Shown here in pieces: positions 1 through 5,033 of a stretch of DNA of 5,111 nt. Origin of the DNA: JBOGJI01 sp050747865 (GTDB lineage Bacteria > Acidobacteriota > Thermoanaerobaculia > Multivoradales > JAHEKO01). The notes beneath the pieces are model-generated. The model worked only from the letters and a program-made list of their open reading frames with translations. It did no database searches and was not told the origin of the DNA. Position numbers and translations under genes: made by a program. Every line of letters starts with the position of its first letter. The stretch's first letter is position 1. Location of the stretch: the NCBI GenBank assembly GCA_050747865.1, contig JBOGJI010000088.1, positions 1-5,111 of the forward strand. Reading direction: 5' to 3'.

Positions 1-209
1 TGCGCGGCATCGCCCGCGAGCTGGTCGAGACGGTGCGCAACAACGTCACCATCGACTGGACCCTACGAGAGAACGTCCGCGCCCAGCTCCGCGTCCTCGT
101 CAGGCGCATCCTCCGCAAACACGGCTATCCACCAGACAAGCAGGAGCAGGCCACCCAGACCGTCCTCGAGCAGGCTGAGGTGCTCTCCGCGGAGTGGGCC
201 GCCGCGTGA
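1..209 (+). CDS. hsdR: Type I restriction enzyme R subunit, C-terminal fragment (5' end outside window)
   Basis: The reading frame is open from base 3 to the TGA at 207-209 and gives the last 68 residues of a longer protein. It contains TIDWTLRENVRAQLRVLVRR followed by a GYPPDKQEQAT stretch and ends VLSAEWAAA. This charged helical tail, with its W-x-x-R-E-N-V-R-A-x-L-R pattern, is what I know from the C-terminus of HsdR, the ATP-dependent translocase and nuclease subunit of type I restriction-modification complexes. The nuclease and helicase motifs lie upstream of the window and cannot be checked. Its hsdM and hsdS partners would be expected further upstream. It ends 74 bases before the next possible start (284). 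The family call is from memory of this tail; the C-terminal end itself is clear. Confidence 0.85.
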   Translation, partial: RGIARELVETVRNNVTIDWTLRENVRAQLRVLVRRILRKHGYPPDKQEQATQTVLEQAEVLSAEWAAA

Positions 210-283
210 AGTCACAGTCGGCGAAAAGTATGTGCGGTCCATCACCGAGTGCGCGGGAGCATGCCGTGCGTTGAGATCACAGT

Positions 284-334
284 ATGATGGCTGAAGCGAA
301 AACTACCGACTCAGCAAGTTCGCGACGGTCATGA
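284..334 (+). other. Probable frameshifted 5' end, or coupled leader ORF, of the 331-708 gene
   Basis: ATG 284 opens a 16-codon frame (MMAEAKTTDSASSRRS) whose TGA at 332-334 overlaps the ATG at 331 as ATGA. Two readings fit. One is a single-base loss in the AAAA run at 298-301: restoring an A gives a continuous MMAEAKNYRLSKFATVMTVG start for the membrane protein. The other is a short leader translationally coupled to the ATG at 331. The first is favoured because the bypassed codons in the 331 frame look like protein and 331 lacks a Shine-Dalgarno sequence. A sequencing or assembly error would look the same. Confidence 0.4.
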
Positions 335-708
335 CGGTCGGCTCCCTCACGGTCCTGACCATCGGGATCTTGTGGGGTGTGGTCAGCGAGCTGACGCGTG
401 GCGCCGAGCTCGAAGATCTATTCGTCGTCCCGTGGACGGCACTCTTGTTGGGATTCTTCTGGCACTGGATCCTGTCGCTTCCGCAGGTGATCATCCTGCG
501 CGCCGACGACACGCTGGAGTTCAAGGCGCCGCTACGTACGCGCATTGTCGCCATCGGCGAGCTGCGGTCGATTTCAGGCCGGTTTGGGATGCTCGAGTTC
601 CGGCATCCTGGCGGCAAGATCGCGGTCATCGATCAGCTTCACGGCTGGGACGGCCTGATAACCGCAATCGAGTCGAGGAACCCCAACGTCAGAATCCAGG
701 GGTGCTGA
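331..708 (+). CDS. Small two-helix membrane protein of unknown function
   Basis: I do not recognise a named family. The 125-residue product has two predicted membrane segments, about residues 4-20 (SLTVLTIGILWGVVSEL) and 30-53 (DLFVVPWTALLLGFFWHWIL and onward), then a soluble tail of about 70 residues. The tail alternates short beta-like stretches (VIILRADDTLEFKAPL, MLEFRHPGGKIAVI) and ends in a helix. This resembles small bacterial proteins with a membrane hairpin and a PH-like cytoplasmic domain, but that is only a shape-level comparison. The ATG at 331 has no visible ribosome binding site. In frame upstream, the sequence stays open to a TGA at 292-294 and reads ENYRLSKFATV, which looks coding. 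An ATG at 284 in another frame has a GAG at 273-275 and would join this frame if AAAA at 298-301 had one more A. The true start may therefore be 284. It converges on rocD with 36 bases between stops. Confidence 0.7.
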   Translation: MTVGSLTVLTIGILWGVVSELTRGAELEDLFVVPWTALLLGFFWHWILSLPQVIILRADDTLEFKAPLRTRIVAIGELRSISGRFGMLEFRHPGGKIAVIDQLHGWDGLITAIESRNPNVRIQGC

Positions 709-744
709 CGAGCCTCGAATCAACGGCCGAGACGAGATGAGCAG

Positions 745-1953
745 CTACGAAGCGGTAAGGACGCGTTCCACGCGATCGAGGGCCCAGTCGAGGTCTTCGC
801 CGGTGATGACCAGGGGTGGGGCGATGCGGATGACGTGCTCGTGGGTCTCTTTGCAGAGCATGCCTTCGGCCATCAGGGTTTCGCAGAAGCGGCGGGCGCC
901 GCCGGCCTCGGGCTCGAGCTCGATGCCGATCCACAGGCCGCGGCCGCGGATCTCCTTGACGTGCGGCGAGTCGATCTGCGCGAGCCGCTCCAGGGCGTAG
1001 GCGCCGAGGCGGGCGGAGTTTTCCACCAGCCCTTCCTCGACCAGGACGCGCATGGCGGTGCGGGCGACGGCGGCGCCCAGGGGATTGCCGCCGTAGGTCG
1101 AGCCGTGGTCGCCGGGCTTGAAGACGCCCATGACCTCGTCGTCGGCGACGATGGCGGAGACCGGGTAGGCGCCGCCCGACAGGGCCTTGCCGAGGATCAC
1201 GATGTCCGGGCGGATGCCCTCGTGCTCGTAGGCGAGCATGCGGCCGGTGCGGCCCAGCCCCGACTGGATCTCGTCGAGGATGAGCAGGGCCTTGTGCTCG
1301 TGGGTGATCTCGCGCAGACGCTTCAAGTACCCGTCGGACGGGATCAGGATGCCCCCCTCGCCCTGGATGGGCTCGACCAGCACGGCGGCGACGTTTGGGG
1401 TCATGGCCGCGGCCACCGCGTCGGCGTCGCCGTACGGCAGGCGCCGGAAGCCGGGGGTGAACGGCCCGAATCCGTCGCGGTACTGGGCCTCGGAGGAGAA
1501 GCCGACGATTGTGGTCGTGCGGCCGTGGAAGTTGTTGTCGAAGACCAGGATCTCCGCCTGGTCGGCCGCCACGCCTTTGACCGCGTAGGCCCACTTGCGG
1601 GCCGCCTTGATCGCGGTCTCGACCGCCTCGGCGCCGGTGTTCATGGGCAACACGCGGGCGAAGCCGGTCAGCTCCGCCAGCTCCTGGCAGAACGGTCCAA
1701 GCTGGTCGTTGCGGAAGGCGCGCGAGGTCAGGGTCACCTTCTCGGCCTGTTCCTTCAAGGTGGCGACGATCGCCGGGTGGCAGTGCCCCTGGTTGACCGC
1801 CGAGTAGGCGGCCAGGCAGTCGAGGTAGCGGCGGCCGTCCACGTCCCACACCCAGCAGCCTTCGGCGCGGGCAACGACGACGTCCAGGGGGTGATAGTTG
1901 TGGGCGCCGAAGCGCTCTTCCAGGGCGATCAGGTCAGTAGTGGTCGTGGTCAT
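745..1953 (-). CDS. rocD: Ornithine--oxo-acid aminotransferase
   Basis: The enzyme transfers the delta-amino group of L-ornithine to 2-oxoglutarate, giving glutamate-5-semialdehyde and glutamate. It is a cytoplasmic PLP enzyme linking arginine/ornithine breakdown to proline and glutamate. The 402-residue product is full length for class III aminotransferases and matches human ornithine aminotransferase closely by eye: GAHNYHPL at 16-23 (Tyr20, substrate pocket), SAVNQGHCHP at 51-60, LTSRAF at 75-80, MNTGAEAVE at 104-112 (PLP phosphate), EPIQGE at 194-199, DEIQSGLGRTGR from Asp227 (PLP ring nitrogen), LGKALSGG with the Schiff-base Lys256, GSTYGGNPLG at 284-293 and RIAPPLVI from Arg376. The ATG at 1953 is preceded by CGAGGAAGGA (minus strand, 1969-1960) at 6-base spacing, which fixes the start. 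It lies 48 bases downstream of the OmpA-like lipoprotein on the same strand, so readthrough is possible, but no functional link is evident. The gene looks intact. Confidence 0.96.
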   Translation of the reverse strand: MTTTTTDLIALEERFGAHNYHPLDVVVARAEGCWVWDVDGRRYLDCLAAYSAVNQGHCHPAIVATLKEQAEKVTLTSRAFRNDQLGPFCQELAELTGFARVLPMNTGAEAVETAIKAARKWAYAVKGVAADQAEILVFDNNFHGRTTTIVGFSSEAQYRDGFGPFTPGFRRLPYGDADAVAAAMTPNVAAVLVEPIQGEGGILIPSDGYLKRLREITHEHKALLILDEIQSGLGRTGRMLAYEHEGIRPDIVILGKALSGGAYPVSAIVADDEVMGVFKPGDHGSTYGGNPLGAAVARTAMRVLVEEGLVENSARLGAYALERLAQIDSPHVKEIRGRGLWIGIELEPEAGGARRFCETLMAEGMLCKETHEHVIRIAPPLVITGEDLDWALDRVERVLTAS

Positions 1954-2001
1954 GCGATGTCCTTCCTCGCGCCGCGGTTTCTCGGCGGGAGCGGAGTTCT
2001 A

Positions 2002-2625
2002 TCACGGTCCGGGCCGCAGGACCACGATGTCGACACGGCGGTTGCGGGCGCGGCCGGCTGGAGTCGCGTCGTCGGCGATCGGCGCGGTGTCTCCGAGGGA
2101 GATGACCCGCATGGCGTGCAGCGGGACGCCTGCCGTGGTGTGGAGATAGCGAAGCACGGCCTCGGCTCGCATGCGGCCGAGCTGGAGGTTTCGTTGGGCG
2201 TCGCCGCTGCCGTCGGTCTGGCCGCGAATCTCGAGGCGCACCGCGCGGTCTTCGAGCCGCAGCCGCGTCGCCAGCTGGTCGAGGACCGCCGTCGCCTCGC
2301 CTGAGAGGCGGGCGCTGCCGGGCGCGAACCCGATGCCCTCCACGGTGTAGGCGGGCGTGAGCGGGAGGGGCTCCCGCGCCAGTCGCTCGGCCTCCACACT
2401 GCGCTCGTGGGCCAGCGCGGCGAGGGCGGCCGCTTCGTCCAACCGCGTTCGCTGCGCGGCGAGGTCCGCGGTGCTCGCCGGGAGCTCGCCTTCCACGGTC
2501 GCTCGCAGGTCCCGGTCGACGCTCTGGATCTCCCTGCGGACGTACCCCTTGCTGGCACATCCGCTCGTGATGAGGCCGAGCGTAAGCGCGGCGATGACCA
2601 TCGGACGGCCTGCCAGTGTCGTCAT
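2002..2625 (-). CDS. OmpA-family peptidoglycan-binding lipoprotein
   Basis: Likely an outer-membrane lipoprotein tethering the envelope to peptidoglycan. From the ATG at 2625 the product is 207 residues. Residues 1-23 form a lipoprotein signal (Arg7, hydrophobic MVIAALTLGLI, lipobox-like TSGC with Cys23). Residues 30-85 are charged and helical, probably a coiled coil (VRREIQSVDRDLRATVEGEL and onward). Residues 92-207 are an OmpA C-terminal domain: GIGFAPGSARLS, then GQTDGSGDAQRNLQLGRMRA with Asp138 and Arg153 spaced 15 apart like the diaminopimelate-binding Asp271/Arg286 of Acinetobacter OmpA, and AGRARNRRVDIVV near the end. A TTG at 2646 extends the frame but would lie upstream of the predicted sigma-54 transcript start (about 2631). 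ATG 2601 has a weak GGCAGG upstream but gives a signal without positive charge, so 2625 is preferred. The gene diverges from a sortase substrate. An OmpA-family protein is also a component of the proteobacterial dedicated sortase system, so a shared role is plausible but inferred. Confidence 0.88.
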   Translation of the reverse strand: MTTLAGRPMVIAALTLGLITSGCASKGYVRREIQSVDRDLRATVEGELPASTADLAAQRTRLDEAAALAALAHERSVEAERLAREPLPLTPAYTVEGIGFAPGSARLSGEATAVLDQLATRLRLEDRAVRLEIRGQTDGSGDAQRNLQLGRMRAEAVLRYLHTTAGVPLHAMRVISLGDTAPIADDATPAGRARNRRVDIVVLRPGP

Positions 2626-2642
2626 GTTGCACGAAACGTGGA

Positions 2643-2657
2643 GCAAGAGCAGTGCCG
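2643..2657 (-). promoter_or_regulatory. Predicted sigma-54 (-24/-12) promoter for the OmpA-like lipoprotein
   Basis: Read on the minus strand the sequence is CGGCAC-TGCTC-TTGC, matching the RpoN consensus TGGCAC-N5-TTGC at every position except the first T. The invariant GG (2656-2655) and GC (2644-2643) are 12 bases apart as required. Transcription would start near 2631, only a few bases before the ATG at 2625 or about 30 before the ATG at 2601. It faces away from a matching element at 2781-2796. Identification is by consensus only. Confidence 0.6.
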
Positions 2658-2663
2658 GAAGGG

Positions 2664-2676
2664 GGGAGAAACTCCC
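2664..2676. promoter_or_regulatory. Inverted repeat in the divergent intergenic region, possible activator site
   Basis: GGGAG-AAA-CTCCC is a perfect 5-base inverted repeat with a 3-base centre. A related inverted pair lies between the promoters: CGAAATCTCCC at 2706-2716 and GGGATTTCG at 2746-2754, sharing a GAAA(T)CTCCC-like core with this site. Sigma-54 promoters need an upstream enhancer-binding protein, and these are the only dyads I see between the two -24 boxes. Relative to the rightward start (about 2807) they sit near -137, -96 and -57. Function is conjecture. Confidence 0.25.
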
Positions 2677-2780
2677 GGCCCCGCAACCGCCAGACCGCCG
2701 GCGCGCGAAATCTCCCGATCACCCGCGGAAAGCGGCCTGGCGACAGGGATTTCGGCCCCTACCGCGGGCGTCCGGAAGCC

Positions 2781-2796
2781 CGGCACACCCCTTGCA
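2781..2796 (+). promoter_or_regulatory. Predicted sigma-54 (-24/-12) promoter for the sortase substrate
   Basis: CGGCAC-ACCCC-TTGCA matches TGGCAC-N5-TTGCW except at the first base. GG at 2782-2783 and GC at 2794-2795 have the correct 12-base spacing. The predicted start near 2807 leaves a 5' untranslated leader of about 73 bases before the ATG at 2880. The CGGCAC hexamer is identical to that of the opposing element at 2643-2657. No good sigma-70 -35/-10 pair is obvious in the same place. Identification is by consensus only. Confidence 0.65.
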
Positions 2797-2879
2797 CGAT
2801 CCACCATCGGCGGGTGCATTCGAATGACGCCAGGAGTCGAAGCCAACACCATGACCAACCGCAACGAGGAGGTGTCGCA

Positions 2880-3191
2880 ATGAGAGCCAAGATACTCACC
2901 ATCCTGTTGGGGCTCGCCGTCCTCGCCTATGCGCCTTTGATGGCGCAGGTACCTGAGGAGCCGCTGCCCGAAGAGCAGCCGGTGACCCAGGAGCAGCCGC
3001 CTGCCGAGATTCCGCCGGTCGAAGAGACCGAGGAGCCGGTGGCCGCAGAGACGGACGAGCTCGAGATGCAGACCGAGGAGGAAGGAGTGGAGGAGGAGCT
3101 GCCGGCAACGGCCAGCCCGCTTCCGCTGATCGCCCTTCTCGGTGGTGCCGGCGTGGCCTCGGCCGCGTGGCTCCGCCTGCGTCGTAAGTAA
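2880..3191 (+). CDS. Small exported acidic protein with LPATA sortase sorting signal
   Basis: A 103-residue predicted sortase substrate. Residues 1-22 are a Sec signal peptide (MRAKILTILLGLAVLAYAPL, then MA and a likely cut before Gln23). Residues 23-73 are a disordered-looking spacer rich in Pro, Glu and Gln, with 20 acidic residues and no Lys or Arg. Residues 74-78 are LPATA, followed by a hydrophobic helix at about 80-98 and the basic tail RLRRK. This is the full tripartite cell-wall sorting signal. LPxTA, rather than LPxTG, is the form known for class D sortases (LPNTA in Bacillus anthracis), and a class D sortase gene follows 98 bases downstream. Cutting after Thr77 would leave a mature peptide of only about 55 residues with no recognisable domain. 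The start is fixed by GAGGAGGT at 2866-2873, 6 bases before the ATG. A sigma-54 promoter match lies upstream. The role of the peptide is unknown. Confidence 0.88.
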   Translation: MRAKILTILLGLAVLAYAPLMAQVPEEPLPEEQPVTQEQPPAEIPPVEETEEPVAAETDELEMQTEEEGVEEELPATASPLPLIALLGGAGVASAAWLRLRRK

Positions 3192-3220
3192 TCGCGCTAT
3201 CGCAACCGGAGCGTGGGCTG

Positions 3221-3239
3221 GGGCCGGCAGCCCCGGCCC
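3221..3239 (+). other. Strong GC hairpin between sortase substrate and sortase
   Basis: GGGCCGG and CCGGCCC form a perfect 7-base stem with the loop CAGCC, 29 bases after the substrate stop codon. No U-run follows (the next bases are GCGCCCGGGTCTT), so it is not a standard intrinsic terminator. It could act as a partial terminator or an RNA-stabilising element that lets the substrate be made in excess of the enzyme, an arrangement that would suit a sortase pair. That role is inferred. Confidence 0.45.
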
Positions 3240-3289
3240 GCGCCCGGGTCTTCCTCGCCGCGCGAGGTTTTTGCAGCGGGAGCGACGCC

Positions 3290-3910
3290 GTGCGAAACGA
3301 CGATTCTCAGCATCACGGCCGATCCGGGCGAGGTAGCCGGGCTCGCCGGCGCCTGGGTCGTTTGGAGGTGGCCCTGTGGGTTGTCGGCTTGAGCTGTCTG
3401 GCGTGGACCGGATGGGCGCTTGCCGATATCCATCTCTATCAGCGAGCCGCGGCGCAGCTCGTGGGTTCCACTGTCGCGGGCGACGCGTCGGGCACCGCCG
3501 CGGCAAGAGACGTTGCCGCCGGCACGCCGCTGGCGTCGCTGCGCATCCCGCGCCTGGACCTGGAGGTCGTGGTGGCGGAGGGGACCGATGGGCAGGTGCT
3601 GCGCCGGGCCGTCGGCCGGCTGACCGGCGGCGCGCGCCTCGGCGAGGCGGACAACATCGTGCTCGCCGGTCACCGGGACAGCTTCTTCCGCCGCCTCGGC
3701 GAGCTCGAGGTCGGCGACCGCATCGCTCTCGAGCGCGGCGGGATGACGGAGACCTATGCCGTCGAATGGGCCCGCGTCGTGAAGCCGGATCGGGTCGAGG
3801 TGGCGGGGCGCACCGGGTATTCTTCCCTGACGCTGGTAACCTGCTATCCGTTCTGGTACGTCGGCAACGCGCCGGAGCGCTACGTCGTCCGCGCCGTAAA
3901 GATCAGCTAG
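3290..3910 (+). CDS. Class D sortase (transpeptidase)
   Basis: Sortases are membrane-anchored cysteine transpeptidases that cut an LPxT motif and join the threonine to an amine acceptor, usually a peptidoglycan precursor. The 206-residue product has a basic N-terminus (RSGRGSRARRRLGR), one membrane helix at about 27-46 and a periplasm-facing catalytic domain. This starts at LASLRIPRLDLEVVVAEGTD (81-100) and includes VLAGHRDSFFRRLGEL with His128, LTLVTCYPFWYVGNAPERYV with Cys185 and Arg197, and ends VVRAVKIS. His, Cys and Arg are all present, and the AGHRD, TLVTCYPF-YVG-AP-R pattern is the class D type. The start is GTG, supported by GGGAG at 3278-3282 with 7-base spacing. It follows the LPATA protein by 98 bases on the same strand, so that protein is its likely dedicated substrate. 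A broken dipeptidase gene lies 52 bases downstream. Sortases are uncommon in diderm bacteria, where the product would face the periplasm. Confidence 0.94.
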   Translation: MRNDDSQHHGRSGRGSRARRRLGRLEVALWVVGLSCLAWTGWALADIHLYQRAAAQLVGSTVAGDASGTAAARDVAAGTPLASLRIPRLDLEVVVAEGTDGQVLRRAVGRLTGGARLGEADNIVLAGHRDSFFRRLGELEVGDRIALERGGMTETYAVEWARVVKPDRVEVAGRTGYSSLTLVTCYPFWYVGNAPERYVVRAVKIS

Positions 3911-3920
3911 CCATCGTCGC

Positions 3921-3941
3921 GCCGCCGGCTCGACCGGCGGC
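3921..3941 (+). other. Strong GC hairpin after the sortase gene
   Basis: GCCGCCGG and CCGGCGGC form a perfect 8-base stem with the loop CTCGA, 10 bases after the sortase stop codon and 21 bases before the next ATG. There is no following T-run. It may be a weak terminator or a 3'-end stabiliser separating the sortase from the dipeptidase transcript. Base pairing is certain; the role is not known. Confidence 0.45.
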
Positions 3942-3962
3942 TGGGAGACGCTGAGGGCTCCC

Positions 3963-4989
3963 ATGGGCGGAGACGTCACGAGACGGACTCTGCTCCAAGG
4001 CGCTCTGTGCGCCGGTGCGCGATGGCTGGCGGCTCCGATGCTCGGCCTGGGCCGCGTCATGCTCTCTCCGGCGCACGGAATCAGCGTCTCCACGCGGGCG
4101 GTCGACCTCGTCGCCGAAGCGACCGTGATCGACATGTTGAGCCTGCTGACGCTCGATTGGAGCAGGCTGAGGCGGTGGCAGTACAGTCCGGAGAGCTTCG
4201 GCGAGGAGGATTTCCGCTACCTCGAGGCCAGCGGCATCCAGATCTTCCACCCCGCCGTCGAGCCGCGCGCCGCGGACCCGCGGGAGCGGGCCAAGCAGTG
4301 GCTGGCGCGCTGGCGGAACCTGCTCGGCAACCGGCCCTGCTTTCTCACCCCCGTCGGCTCCCTCACGGACCTGCTGCAGGCGAGCCGGGTCGGCAAGCTG
4401 GGGGTCCTGGTCGGCTTCCAGAGCTCCGACCACTTCCGTGACGTCGACGACGTGGAGCTCTTCTTCGGTTGGGGGCAGCGAGTCTCACAGCTCACCTACA
4501 ACGACCGCAATCGCCTGGGCAGCGGGTGCTTTGCGGTGCCGGACACCGGTCTGACGCCGTTCGGAGCCGAGGTGGTGGCGGCGATGAACCGCCTCGGCAT
4601 GGCGGTCGACATCTCGCACTGCGGGGAGCGCACCAGCGTGGAGGCGATCGCCACCTCGCGCAAGCCCGTACTCGTCACCCACTCCAACTGCCGCGCGCTG
4701 GTCCCGCACCAGCGGCGCAACAAGTCGGACCGCGTGATCGAGCTGATGGCGGCCGTCGCCGATCTACCGGCTGCGCGGCCTCGACCCGCGGTGGCGGGTC
4801 TTCCAGATCGCCGATGGGCTGTTGCGCCGCGGCTACGGCGCTGCCGACGTGGAGCTGATCCTGGGCGGCAACTTCCTGCGCGCCCTCGCCGATATCTGGG
4901 CGGATGCGCCCTTCACGGCCGTGCCCGAGCGTGAGCTGAGACGCGACCCCTTCTGCCCGGCGCCCGCGCCCCTGGAGGTCGGGTCCTAG
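3963..4989 (+). pseudogene. Tat-exported M19-type (renal) dipeptidase, disrupted by internal deletion and frame change
   Basis: The first frame (ATG 3963, GAGGG at 3953-3957) begins with a twin-arginine signal (TRRTLLQGAL, residues 6-15) and runs through M19-family sequence: VIDMLSLLTLDW (55-66), FGEEDFRYLEASGIQIFHPA, GFQSSDHFRDVDDVELFFGW, QRVSQLTYNDRNRLGSGC, MAVDISHCGERTS with His219, and VLVTHSNCRAL with His240. Family homology stops near residue 264 (about base 4754). The expected C-terminus reappears one frame over, from about 4762 to the TAG at 4987-4989: IYRLRGLDPRWRVFQIADGL, then LRRGYG, ELILGGNFLRALADIW. The segment normally between them, carrying the GxDxD-like active-site strand, is missing. 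By my recollection of family length, roughly 60-80 codons are lost. The gene should not make an active enzyme unless this is a misassembly. Of the classical zinc ligands only the two histidines remain: the HxD position reads Leu59/Leu61 and the bridging Glu is Gln153. I believe this is typical of the subfamily, not decay. Confidence 0.85.
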
Positions 4990-4993
4990 ACCC
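4981..4993. other. Small palindrome over the dipeptidase stop codon
   Basis: GGGTC-CTA-GACCC is a perfect 5-base inverted repeat with a 3-base centre spanning the TAG at 4987-4989. It has no T-run. It is short enough to be chance and is recorded only as a possible RNA 3' structure. Confidence 0.25.
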
Positions 4994-5033
4994 TGAACAA
5001 GCTTGAAACCAGCCGATGGAGGTAGCGAGAAAC

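Noticed and set aside
207..283. Near-direct repeat TGAAGTCACAGT (207-218) and TGAGATCACAGT (272-283)
   Set aside because: Ten of twelve bases match, but there are only two copies, one includes the hsdR stop codon, and no other mobile-element or attachment-site features are present.
709..744. Bidirectional terminator between the convergent stop codons
   Set aside because: No stem of useful length and no T-run are visible in these 36 bases.
689..1849. A 386-codon minus-strand open frame overlapping rocD
   Set aside because: It is an Arg/Pro/Gly-rich shadow of rocD in another frame. The rocD frame has every catalytic motif and a good ribosome binding site.
835..2304. A 489-codon open frame on the plus strand across rocD and part of the lipoprotein gene
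   Set aside because: It is antisense to two well-supported genes. Its low-complexity Ala/Gly/Val/Asp/Arg composition is typical of the mirror frame of GC-rich coding DNA, and it shows no family motifs.
3197..4135. A 312-codon minus-strand open frame opposite the sortase
   Set aside because: The plus strand carries an unmistakable sortase with its active site; the antisense frame has no recognisable domain.
4755..4934. The C-terminal 60 residues of the uninterrupted first dipeptidase frame as real protein
   Set aside because: They are Arg/Pro/Ala-rich with no family resemblance, while the neighbouring frame gives the expected ILGGNFLRALADIW ending. This marks the first frame as out of phase after about 4754.
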